Part shown: positions 1-6,339 of the stretch, one piece after another | Position numbering within the stretch: position 1 is the first letter of the stretch | Layout of the letters: each line of letters opens with the position of its first letter | NCBI GenBank assembly: GCA_016195205.1 | Contig: JACQAB010000050.1 | Location: forward strand, 1 to 22,478 | DNA: 22,478 nt | Direction of reading: 5' to 3' | Source: Pseudomonadota bacterium | GTDB lineage: Bacteria; Pseudomonadota; Alphaproteobacteria; UBA9219; RGZA01 | Notes under the pieces: generated by a model | Databases searched by the model: none | Seen by the model: the letters and a program-made list of their open reading frames with translations, nothing else | What the model was told of the DNA's origin: nothing | Program-made: the position numbers and the translations under genes

Positions 1-558
1 CCCATTTACGCGGGCAACGCCATTGCCACGGTGCAGTCTTCCGACAAAATCAAGCTGTGCACCGTGCGCTCCACGGCGTTTGAGGCGGCTGCGGCCACGG
101 GTGGCAGCGCGGCGGTTGAAAATGTGGCCCCCACGCCCGACGCCGGGCTTTCCAAATTCGTCAGCAGCGAACTTTCCAAATCCACCCGGCCGGAATTGAC
201 GGCGGCGCGCATTATCATTTCCGGCGGGCGCGGCGTGGGCTCGAAAGAAAACTTCGCCATGCTGGAAAAACTGGCCGACAAGCTGGGCGCGGCGCTGGGC
301 GCTTCGCGCGCGGCGGTGGATGCCGGCTATGTGCCCAATGATTACCAGGTGGGCCAAACCGGCAAGGTGGTGGCGCCTGATTTATACATGGCCATCGGCA
401 TTTCCGGCGCGATTCAGCATCTGGCGGGCATGAAAGACAGCAAGGTCATCGTCGCCATTAACAAGGACGGAGACGCGCCGATTTTTCAGGTAGCCGATTA
501 CGGCCTTGTCGGCGATTTATTCCAGATCATTCCCGAGTTGACGGAAAAGCTGGGATAA
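1..558 (+). CDS. etfA: Electron transfer flavoprotein alpha subunit, C-terminal part (5' end cut by window)
   Basis: The frame is open from base 1 and stops with TAA at 556-558, giving 185 residues of a protein usually about 310 long. The visible part holds the end of the N-terminal domain and the whole FAD-binding domain. Family hallmarks are the stretch ISGGRGVGSKENF followed by VDAGYVPNDYQVGQTGK, then LYMAIGISGAIQHLAGM and AINKDGDAPIFQVADYG. EtfA pairs with EtfB, binds FAD, and carries electrons from acyl-CoA and related dehydrogenases to ETF-ubiquinone oxidoreductase. etfB would be expected just upstream, outside the window. Nothing is unusual in the part seen; only the missing start limits the call. 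Confidence 0.96.
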   Translation, partial: PIYAGNAIATVQSSDKIKLCTVRSTAFEAAAATGGSAAVENVAPTPDAGLSKFVSSELSKSTRPELTAARIIISGGRGVGSKENFAMLEKLADKLGAALGASRAAVDAGYVPNDYQVGQTGKVVAPDLYMAIGISGAIQHLAGMKDSKVIVAINKDGDAPIFQVADYGLVGDLFQIIPELTEKLG

Positions 559-563
559 ATTTT

Positions 564-615
564 ATCGCCACCTCATTCATCGTTATGGCAAACGGTTTTG
601 CCGAGGCATGGCGAT
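564..615 (+). terminator. Nested stem-loop after etfA, possible terminator or 3' end processing structure
   Basis: An inner stem GGCAAA/TTTGCC (587-592 and 597-602, loop CGGT) lies within an outer arm ATCGCCA/TGGCGAT (564-570 and 609-615). It begins 5 bases after the etfA stop. There is no T-run after it, so it is not a classic intrinsic terminator. It could protect the mRNA 3' end or assist Rho-dependent termination. Confidence 0.35.
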
Positions 616-657
616 TCATCTTCATGAACATTAACACTCGTTCCATTCACACCGGTG

Positions 658-686
658 TTGTCTGTCGAGGCGCAAAGGTGTACCAT
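658..686 (+). promoter_or_regulatory. Possible sigma70 promoter of the response regulator gene
   Basis: TTGTCT (658-663) and TACCAT (681-686) are separated by 17 bases and lie about 50 bases before the preferred ATG at 739. The hexamers match the consensus only partly, so this is a by-eye suggestion. Confidence 0.3.
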
Positions 687-738
687 CATTTAGTCATTTT
701 TATTGAGAGCTGGCCTGAACCATTTTACGGGTAGCGCC

Positions 739-1149
739 ATGCCCAAACGCCTTTTAATTGTGGACGACGAAGTCGGCATCAGCGCACTCATCGAAAGAGT
801 CGCCGAGCCGCTTGGCTACAGCGTGAGCGTGGCCAATGATTCCATGTATTTCATGCGTCTTTATGAAGCCATCGCGCCCGATGTGGTGATGGTCGATATT
901 TTCATGCCCGGCTATGATGGGATCGAGATCATGCGCCAGTTGGTGCAGGCCAAATGCACCGCGCGCGTGCTGTTCATGAGCGGCGCGGATGATTTCTTCC
1001 TGCAATCCGTGTTGCGGCTGGCCGCAGATATGGGCCTGCAGGACATCGGCATGATGACCAAGCCCATTCGCATAGACGATCTAAGGGCTTATCTGATGGC
1101 AGACCCTCTGCCTACTGTTGCAAGCCTGGCGCATCTACCGGCGGCGTAA
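739..1149 (+). CDS. Single-domain response regulator (CheY-like receiver)
   Basis: This 136-residue protein is one receiver (REC) domain with no output domain. The acidic pocket is D9-D10, the phosphoacceptor is D53 in MVDIFMPG, the switch Ser is S81, and the invariant Lys is K108 in the sequence TKP. All key residues are present, so it should be phosphorylated by a histidine kinase and act through protein contacts, like CheY or DivK. A TTG at 703 would add 12 residues, but ATG 739 gives the usual receiver start (MPKRLLIVDDE). No kinase gene is beside it, so partner and pathway are unknown. The next gene starts 61 bases downstream on the same strand and may be co-transcribed. Confidence 0.9.
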   Translation: MPKRLLIVDDEVGISALIERVAEPLGYSVSVANDSMYFMRLYEAIAPDVVMVDIFMPGYDGIEIMRQLVQAKCTARVLFMSGADDFFLQSVLRLAADMGLQDIGMMTKPIRIDDLRAYLMADPLPTVASLAHLPAA

Positions 1150-1210
1150 CGGATTTGCAGTCCAGGGCGCTTTCTTGACACCCTTCGCGTTTATGACTCA
1201 TTTATGGCGC

Positions 1211-1789
1211 ATGGAAAAAAACCGGCTTGAGGCTTTCAGCGATGGCGTGATCGCCATCATCATCACCATCATGGTGCTGGAGCTGAAGGCCCCGCACCGC
1301 GCCGATCTGCCGGCGCTGATGGCGTTATGGCCGGTGTTTTCCAGCTATGTGCTCAGCTTCCTCTACCTTGCCATTTACTGGAACAATCACCACCACATGC
1401 TGCAGACGGTGAAGCATGTGAACGGGCTTATCCTGTGGGCCAACACGCATTTGCTGTTCTGGCTGTCGCTGATTCCTTTCGCCACCGCCTGGATGGGCGA
1501 GAACCATTTTGCCGCCGCGCCCACGGCGGTGTATGGCGTGGCGCTGTTCATACCCGCCATCGCCTATTTCCTGCTGCAGCGGGCGATTATTCATGTGCAG
1601 GGCGCGGGGTCGATTTTGGCCAAGGCCGTGGGGCGCGACGTGAAGGGGAAGATTTCACCGCTGCTTTATCTGCTGGCGATCGGTCTTGCTTTTGTTCACC
1701 CCGCGCTGTCGAACGGCGTTTACGCCTTGGTGGCGCTGATCTGGCTTATTCCGGATAGAAGGATTGAGCGGGCGTTGAAAGGTGGATAA
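1211..1789 (+). CDS. TMEM175-family (DUF1211) integral membrane protein, probable K+ channel
   Basis: The predicted 192-residue protein opens with MEKNRLEAFSDGVIAIIIT, the first-helix FSD signature of bacterial TMEM175 channels. These have six transmembrane helices and assemble as tetramers that pass potassium. Further hydrophobic helices are visible up to about residue 185, with the family's His-rich NNHHHM turn after the second helix. ATG 1211 is preferred because the family normally begins a few residues before RLEAFSDG; ATG 1193 would add six residues. No clear Shine-Dalgarno sequence precedes either start. The gene converges on the next one with a 22-base gap. Channel function is known for the family and inferred here. 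Confidence 0.85.
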   Translation: MEKNRLEAFSDGVIAIIITIMVLELKAPHRADLPALMALWPVFSSYVLSFLYLAIYWNNHHHMLQTVKHVNGLILWANTHLLFWLSLIPFATAWMGENHFAAAPTAVYGVALFIPAIAYFLLQRAIIHVQGAGSILAKAVGRDVKGKISPLLYLLAIGLAFVHPALSNGVYALVALIWLIPDRRIERALKGG

Positions 1790-1811
1790 GTGGTCAGCTT
1801 GAAGGAGCCGC

Positions 1812-2267
1812 TTAGTTCTTTTGAAAGCTTACAGAGCCTGCTTTCTTCACCAACACATCCTGCTCAACTTTCCCTGCTTTATTAAAAGTGATGGTTAGCG
1901 GGAAAGTGTCGCCCTCGTTCAAGGGTTGTTTCAGGCCCTTGAGCACCACATAAACCCCTCCGGGTCTAAGCGTAAGGTCTTTTCCGGCGGCAATGACGTA
2001 GGGCCCCGTGGGACCCAATTCCCACACGCCGTTCTTTTCAACATTTGCGTAAAGCTCGGCGCTTTCCGCGGCGGGGGTGATGAGGGAAACAAGGGCGTCG
2101 TCGGCATCGGTATGATTGTGAATGACGAAATAAGCTGCCTCGGGGGTTGGATCCGACGGCGTGGCGCGCGCCCAGGCCTCGGTGATGGTGAATGATTTTT
2201 CCTTTGAGCAGTCGTAGCCGATGAACATGCTCACGATGCTGAGGACGGCGAAGATTATTTTAAGCAT
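1812..2267 (-). CDS. PCu(A)C-fold (DUF461) periplasmic protein lacking the copper-binding residues
   Basis: This 151-residue protein has an N-terminal hydrophobic signal sequence (about residues 1-19) and then the PCu(A)C cupredoxin-like domain. Family patterns are AWARATP, PEAAYFVIHN, AAGKDLTLRPGG and GLKQPLNEGDTFPLTITF. Normal members bind Cu(I) through a conserved His/Met set and deliver it to the CuA site of cytochrome oxidase. Here those positions are Tyr73 for the first His, Trp82/Leu84 for the Met pair, and Tyr106/Val108 for the second His and Met. The mature part contains no methionine at all and only two His (50, 52) elsewhere. The fold assignment is firm, but copper delivery is doubtful. 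Cys20 is not in a lipobox. ATG 2267 lies 40 bases downstream of the tRNA. Confidence 0.82.
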   Translation of the reverse strand: MLKIIFAVLSIVSMFIGYDCSKEKSFTITEAWARATPSDPTPEAAYFVIHNHTDADDALVSLITPAAESAELYANVEKNGVWELGPTGPYVIAAGKDLTLRPGGVYVVLKGLKQPLNEGDTFPLTITFNKAGKVEQDVLVKKAGSVSFQKN

Positions 2268-2307
2268 GGCGTTCTCTCGTTTAAGAGGTGCTTCTCAGTA
2301 TAAACAC

Positions 2308-2397
2308 TGGCGGAGGGGAGAGGATTTGAACCTCCGAGACCCTTGCAGGCCTAACGGTTTTCGAGACCGCCGCGATCGACCACTCTGCCACCCCTCC
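2308..2397 (-). tRNA. tRNA-Ser (anticodon CGA)
   Basis: On the minus strand the acceptor arms GGAGGGG (2397-2391) and CCCCTCC (2318-2312) pair perfectly, followed by G and an encoded CCA (2310-2308). The D-arm reads TGGCAGAGTGGTCGATCGC. The anticodon stem-loop is GCGGT-CTCGAAA-ACCGT, giving anticodon CGA for UCG codons. A long variable arm, typical of tRNA-Ser, precedes the TTCAAAT T-loop. It is an intact class II tRNA of 90 nucleotides including CCA. Confidence 0.96.
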
Positions 2398-2422
2398 GCA
2401 GCGGAAATATCTAACATAACAA

Positions 2423-2502
2423 TGGCAGAGCGGTCGATCTTCTTTGCGGCTCGCTCTGCGCTTCGCGCAACCGCTCGCACGCGCCACTCTGCCACCCCTC
2501 CG
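2423..2502. repeat. Palindromic element flanked by inverted fragments of the tRNA-Ser 5' region
   Basis: 2484-2502 repeats 19 bases of the tRNA-Ser 5' end (2380-2398) exactly and in the same minus-strand orientation. 2423-2439 repeats tRNA nucleotides 8-24 with one mismatch, but on the plus strand. The two fragments face each other around a GC-rich imperfect palindrome (about 2445-2483, rich in CGCTCTGCG / CGCGCAACCGCTCG). No full tRNA can be built from these pieces. Confidence 0.75.
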
Positions 2503-2510
2503 GTCCAGGT

Positions 2511-2538
2511 ATCAGATATCAGATGTCAGGGATCAGAA
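2511..2538. repeat. Imperfect 7-bp tandem repeat (about 4 units)
   Basis: Units are ATCAGAT, ATCAGAT, GTCAGGG and ATCAGAA. This is a short degenerate array upstream of the tRNA-Ser fragments with no evident function. Confidence 0.6.
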
Positions 2539-2620
2539 TAAAGCTGTTTCCCTGTGCCCTTCTTCCAGTCTACTCCGGAATGAGGGTTTTCTTTAGGTTT
2601 GGGCCTAATCAAAAAACCCC

Positions 2621-2651
2621 AATAAAAAAGGGGCGACCCGAAGGTCGCCCC
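2621..2651 (-). terminator. Rho-independent terminator of the HU gene
   Basis: Perfect 9-bp stem GGGGCGACC/GGTCGCCCC (2630-2638 and 2643-2651) with a four-base loop. Read on the minus strand it is followed by TTTTTTATT. It lies 30 bases beyond the HU stop codon. On the plus strand the trailing run is only TTTAAAA, so minus-strand use is clearer. Confidence 0.9.
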
Positions 2652-2681
2652 TTTAAAACGCCTATGTGAGCGAGCTTAAGT

Positions 2682-2981
2682 TTACTTGCCAACGGCTTCC
2701 TTCAGTTCCTTCGCGGCGCGGAAGGCAATTTTCTTCTTCGCCGGAATGGAGATGGTTTCACCCGTCGCAGGATTGCGGCCCATGCGCGCAGCGCGCTTGC
2801 GAACCTGCAGGATACCCAGACCCGCCATGCGGATACGGTTGCCTTTCTTCAGGTTCTTGACGATGTGCGCCACCAGATCTTCAACGATCTGGTTCATTTG
2901 CTTCTTGGGCTGCTTGTGCTTCTCGGCGAGATCGGCCGAGATGTGCTTCAGGGTGACGGTGGGTTGGGATGCTGTAGCCAT
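2682..2981 (-). CDS. HU/IHF-family DNA-binding protein
   Basis: A 99-residue basic protein with the bacterial histone-like fold. The signature is GLGILQVRKRAARMGRNPATGE followed by ISIPAKKKIAFRAAKELKEAV (about residues 54-96). The GRNPATG turn is the beta-arm tip that inserts into the DNA minor groove. It is about nine residues longer than E. coli HU, mostly at the N-terminus. It should act as a dimer in nucleoid compaction and DNA bending. The ATG at 2981 follows a good ribosome binding site, AGGAAAGG, eight bases upstream. A possible promoter on the minus strand is TTGCGT, 16 bases, TAGTGT about 50 bases upstream. The gene has its own terminator and is probably monocistronic. Confidence 0.93.
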   Translation of the reverse strand: MATASQPTVTLKHISADLAEKHKQPKKQMNQIVEDLVAHIVKNLKKGNRIRMAGLGILQVRKRAARMGRNPATGETISIPAKKKIAFRAAKELKEAVGK

Positions 2982-3280
2982 GGTTTGAACCTTTCCTAAA
3001 AAGTTGGAATCGATACTGGAGGAGAAACACTAGCAAAAGGTCGGTAAAACGCAACTGGCTTGACGGTTTTTGCTACGGCCACATGCAGATAAGTCGATGC
3101 GCCGACGTTGACCTTATCAGGGCGTCTTTGGGGGCGCAAAGGGTTTTTTGCGGAACATGGCGTGAAAACCCCTTATTTTTCAGGGGTTTCTTTACTTTTG
3201 GGGCAGGAAGAGTTGGGGAAAAACCGGGGCCAGAAAGAAAGTTTCGCCCCTTCTTAAAGGGGCCGGAAGGGGCTTCCGCC
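2982..3280. other. Non-coding gap with several hairpins
   Basis: This stretch between two minus-strand genes has no convincing gene. It holds an inverted repeat GATAAG...CTTATC near 3088-3118, and an 8-bp stem AAACCCCT/AGGGGTTT (3166-3173, 3182-3189) followed on the plus strand by a T-rich run. It also holds the hairpins annotated at 3246-3277. A plus-strand frame from 3083 is open through the region, but it runs antisense through the next gene and has no family-like pattern. Confidence 0.5.
3246..3277 (-). terminator. Probable terminator region of the bioA/diiron-protein unit
   Basis: Two adjacent hairpins just after the stop at 3281: GGAAG/CTTCC (around 3264-3277) and GCCCCTT/AAGGGGC (3246-3252 and 3257-3263). 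The minus-strand sequence after the second is only moderately T-rich (GAAACTTTCTTTC), so termination strength is uncertain. Confidence 0.4.
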
Positions 3281-3985
3281 TCAACCCGCGCGGGAGTGAA
3301 GGGGCTGTTCCAGGGGGGGTCTTGCGCCTGCCGCCTGGGTCAGGTGGGTCAGCAGGCGGGTGAAAAGTTTGGTCTCCAGCGTCACCACGCGCGCGCAAAG
3401 CAGGTCATTCATCACGCCGAGTTCGTGAAGATGCCGCTGCATTTCCTGCAGATGTTTTTCCTCTTCGGCCATGATGCTTTTGAGGCTGAGGGGAATTTTT
3501 GCCTCCTGCAGCGCCTGTTCATAAAAAGAATAAAACCATCCGGCGCGCAGCTCGACAATGAACGACACCCACAGATAAGGCGCGCGCGGCGCGGCGTTTT
3601 TGCCCAACAGGCGCGTGATCCCGGCATCCAGCCGCGCGAAATATATTCGTGCCTGCGGCGCGCATAAGGTATGCGTTTCCTCGTAATCAGCGCAAGGCTG
3701 GCCGCAAAAACGCTCGGCCTGATGCTTGAAGAAAAAAGCGTGGCGGGTTTCTTCGGCCATATGCTTCAGAAGCTCGGTATCCAGAACCTTGCGCATCTGC
3801 GACAGCATGATTTTGCGGCTGCCAATATGCTCAAGCAGCGACAGCATGTTCAGCAGCTTTCCGTGCAGGCGCGGCTCAAACAGCGCGGCGCGTAGGAAGC
3901 TTTTCAACGGCTCTTCAAGCCGCGCGTTCGAGGCGCCCTCGCCGCAGCGCGTCCAAAGCGTGATGGATGAAAGTGGTGACAGCAT
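3281..3985 (-). CDS. Ferritin-like diiron-carboxylate protein in the biotin cluster, function unknown
   Basis: I do not recognise a named family. The 234-residue, mostly helical protein carries a full diiron ligand pattern: E52 (LLEHIGSRK), E79 and H82 (EETRH), E145 (FIVELRAGW), E175 and H178 (EEEKH). The spacings are 27, 3, 30 and 3 within the helix pairs. This E / ExxH / E / ExxH layout is that of the ferritin-like superfamily, which includes R2, desaturases and diiron oxygenases. ATG 3985 overlaps the bioA 3' end by 71 bases; TTG 3907 would start after bioA and give 208 residues while keeping every ligand. The tight linkage to bioA suggests a job in biotin or its fatty-acyl precursor, but that is inference. 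There are no transmembrane segments or signal peptide. Confidence 0.78.
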   Translation of the reverse strand: MLSPLSSITLWTRCGEGASNARLEEPLKSFLRAALFEPRLHGKLLNMLSLLEHIGSRKIMLSQMRKVLDTELLKHMAEETRHAFFFKHQAERFCGQPCADYEETHTLCAPQARIYFARLDAGITRLLGKNAAPRAPYLWVSFIVELRAGWFYSFYEQALQEAKIPLSLKSIMAEEEKHLQEMQRHLHELGVMNDLLCARVVTLETKLFTRLLTHLTQAAGARPPLEQPLHSRAG

Positions 3986-5189
3986 TCAGATCCGTTTCGG
4001 AAATACAATAAGGCGGCATAACGTACAGGGTATTGCCCAGCGGCCGCAAGAGCACGCCCTGCTTCAGGAAAAATTCGTAAAGTTCCGGGCCGATCTGCGA
4101 AAGATAACCCGGGTCGTCACTCTTTATCTCGAACGCCAGGATGGTGCCACAGCGGCGGGCGTTCTCCACTTGCGGAAGAAGCTCTAGCCGCGCTTTTTCC
4201 TGCGCCGCGCAAAGATTTTTAAGGCGCGTTTGTGTTTCCGGTTGTTTCCATAATTCCAGGCTGGCGCAAGCCGCCGCGCAGGAAAGCGGATTGCCGGTAT
4301 AGGAAGACGAGTGCCAAAATGTTTTGGCGCGGTCGGTGGAATAGAAGGCCTGATAAATTTCTTCCGTGCACAGCGTGGCGCCCAGCGGCAAGAATCCGCC
4401 GGTGAGGCCCTTGGACAGGCAAAGAATGTCGGGCGTAACATTAGCCTGTTCGCAGGCCAGCAGCGTGCCGGTGCGGCCAAAAGCCGTCATCACCTCATCC
4501 GCAATAAAATAAACGCCATGCTGTTCGCAAAGTGTTTTCAGCGCGCGCAGAACTTCTGGCGGATACATGCGCATTCCACCCGCGCCCAGTACCAAAGGTT
4601 CGAGGATCAGCGCGGCCACATTGCCCTGCGCCAGGATTTTTTTGAAGGCGGAAAGGGTGACGTCTTCCTTGTCTTTTTCGGGGAAGGGGAGACGGTCCAC
4701 CGCGAACAGGTAATCCTTATAAAGCTGGTTGAAAACCGAAGGCGCGCCCATCGCCATCGCCCCAAAAGTGTCGCCATGATAGCCGTGTTCCAGCGCCACA
4801 ATGCGCTTTTGCTTCTTGTTCCGGTGCATTTGCGCGCCCACCGCCATTTTCAGCGCCACTTCCACCGCGGTCGATCCGCTGTCGGATAAAAACACGCGCT
4901 TCAGCGGCGCGGGCATAATTTGCAGAAGTTCTTCGGCCAGTTTTTCGGCCGGCTCATGCGTGAAACCGGCGAAGATCACCTGATCCAGTCTTGAAGCCTG
5001 CGCCTTCACCGACGCGACGATGGCCGGATGGTTGTGGCCATAAATATTCACCCACCATGATGAAATGGCGTCGATAATCCGCTTTCCATCTTTGGTAAAA
5101 AGCGCGGCGCCTTCCGCGCGCTCGATAAACACGGGCGGCCCGGCCAGCGCATGCTGGGTAAAAGGGTGCCAGAGAGGCGATAAATTCAT
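3915..5189 (-). CDS. bioA: Adenosylmethionine-8-amino-7-oxononanoate aminotransferase
   Basis: A 424-residue class III PLP aminotransferase that converts KAPA to DAPA using S-adenosylmethionine as amino donor, the antepenultimate step of biotin synthesis. BioA hallmarks are WHPFTQ (residues 7-12), SSWWVNIYGHNHP (43-55), the PLP-binding SGSTAVEVALKMA and HGYHGDTFGAM segments, Asp231 in IADEVMTAFGRTG, and the Schiff-base Lys260 in LSKGLTGGFLPLG. The length matches the family (about 425-430). The preferred ATG at 5189 has no strong Shine-Dalgarno sequence. It is separated from bioD by a plus-strand gene and so needs its own promoter in the gap at 5190-5298. The downstream diiron-protein gene overlaps its end. 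Confidence 0.97.
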   Translation of the reverse strand: MNLSPLWHPFTQHALAGPPVFIERAEGAALFTKDGKRIIDAISSWWVNIYGHNHPAIVASVKAQASRLDQVIFAGFTHEPAEKLAEELLQIMPAPLKRVFLSDSGSTAVEVALKMAVGAQMHRNKKQKRIVALEHGYHGDTFGAMAMGAPSVFNQLYKDYLFAVDRLPFPEKDKEDVTLSAFKKILAQGNVAALILEPLVLGAGGMRMYPPEVLRALKTLCEQHGVYFIADEVMTAFGRTGTLLACEQANVTPDILCLSKGLTGGFLPLGATLCTEEIYQAFYSTDRAKTFWHSSSYTGNPLSCAAACASLELWKQPETQTRLKNLCAAQEKARLELLPQVENARRCGTILAFEIKSDDPGYLSQIGPELYEFFLKQGVLLRPLGNTLYVMPPYCISETDLNAVTTFIHHALDALRRGRLERAA

Positions 5190-5242
5190 GCCGCGAGATT
5201 AATCTATTTGCTAAAGCATGTAATCCTTAATTCTTTGGCGCA

Positions 5243-5271
5243 TTGACCGCATTAAAGGATGCGCCTAGTTT
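5243..5271 (+). promoter_or_regulatory. Good sigma70-like promoter for the 5299 gene
   Basis: TTGACC (5243-5248), 17-base spacer, TAGTTT (5266-5271). The predicted start of transcription is about 20 bases before ATG 5299. It lies in the 109-base divergent gap shared with bioA. Confidence 0.55.
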
Positions 5272-5298
5272 TTGTTAACCCTTGCCGTGAGGTATTTC

Positions 5299-6339
5299 AT
5301 GCCCGCCCAGAAATTTTTGTTCGAACCATCGCCCGAGCTGGTTGCCATCGCGCATAAAAGCCTGAACCGATATTGGCAGGCTGCTTCGAAACAGATGCTT
5401 GACCGCATGTCTGCTGCGGAAAGAACCCAGTTTGGAGTGATGTTTGATCTCGATCGAGCGATGTATAAACCGGAGGATATAAGACACGATACAGCTTCCT
5501 TGGTGCATCACACGGTTTTGAGCGTCGCCCACCTTGCGCGGGAATTCCATGACACAAATGAGGCATTTACCCATGACCTGATAAAGGAGGGTGTTTTCGA
5601 TAAATATTTTCTTGGCCTATTGCGCCACTCCTTCCATGTCTCGCCGGAAGAAGAAGCGCCTTTCATAAAGGCGGTGGCCGCCGACTTAATTCGTTTTGCC
5701 AAATCGAGTGCATCGATTAAGACAGGCCAGGAGCCGCTCACTCTTGCCGCCGATGACAACGGATTAAAAATCACGCTGCCTGCTCATCGCGACGTCCAAG
5801 GCCTGGTGTTTCCCGCGCCCGATTATTGGTTTCAGCCTTCGCCAGAAATGGTTGCCGCCGTGCATAAAGCCCTTACGGCACAAGGGCCGATCCATCCCTA
5901 TATGTTTGGCGAGCACGGTCCCGCGCAGATTCCGTATTTAAATCTGATGCTGGAAGAACCTGAACTTATGAGAAGGCACGTTGTAAACGAGGGGCAAAGT
6001 TTTGTGCATACGCTTATGATGATCGCCCGGGAACAGACGACCAAAGATGACCATGTGCTTACACCCAACGGCGCTTTTGATGAAAAACTCCTGTCGCAAT
6101 ATGGAAGATTTGGCATTCCGCCGGAAGATCAGGCGGCGTTTGGTGCCATGCTGCTTGCCGATGCCGTTCGTTCCGTGCAGGCGCGCGGTGTCGTCGATGT
6201 TGGGGAATTGGGCAAGCTGAGGACCGATGGCAGGAACCTGATTGCCGATTTAAGTGCTCGTCCGCCTGCGCCGCTGCGTTCCGTTAAGGTCCGGGTCGTC
6301 ATTGATGACGCGAATGACATGGATAGCCCCCGCGTCTGA
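5299..6339 (+). CDS. Orphan protein with two similar helical domains (internal duplication)
   Basis: I do not recognise this 346-residue soluble protein. It contains two related halves. FLFEPSPELVAIAHKSL (residues 6-22) matches YWFQPSPEMVAAVHKAL (176-192). Then EGVFDKYFL...HVSPEEEAPFIKAVAADLIR (97-132) matches NGAFDEKLL...GIPPEDQAAFGAMLLADAVR (257-291). Both halves look all-alpha; the ends of the repeats resemble the F-G helix region of bacterial globins, but a clear proximal His is absent. The last 50 residues form a separate tail. ATG 5299 with GAGG seven bases upstream is preferred over TTG 5272. The gene interrupts the biotin cluster on the opposite strand, and its TGA directly abuts the bioD stop. 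Base composition is more AT-rich than bioA or bioF, which suggests later insertion. Confidence 0.82.
   Translation: MPAQKFLFEPSPELVAIAHKSLNRYWQAASKQMLDRMSAAERTQFGVMFDLDRAMYKPEDIRHDTASLVHHTVLSVAHLAREFHDTNEAFTHDLIKEGVFDKYFLGLLRHSFHVSPEEEAPFIKAVAADLIRFAKSSASIKTGQEPLTLAADDNGLKITLPAHRDVQGLVFPAPDYWFQPSPEMVAAVHKALTAQGPIHPYMFGEHGPAQIPYLNLMLEEPELMRRHVVNEGQSFVHTLMMIAREQTTKDDHVLTPNGAFDEKLLSQYGRFGIPPEDQAAFGAMLLADAVRSVQARGVVDVGELGKLRTDGRNLIADLSARPPAPLRSVKVRVVIDDANDMDSPRV

Noticed and set aside
2423..2502. A second tRNA-Ser gene
   Set aside because: Only 5'/D-arm fragments are present; there is no anticodon arm, T-arm or 3' acceptor half.
3083..3667. 194-residue plus-strand reading frame
   Set aside because: It lies antisense to the diiron-protein gene, has no family pattern, and has the composition of a shadow frame.
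5200..5280. BioR-like sequence TAATCTATTT (5200-5209) and a BirA half-site-like TTGTTAACC (5272-5280) upstream of bioA
   Set aside because: The first matches TTATCTATAA at only seven of ten positions. The second has no partner half-site at the required spacing.
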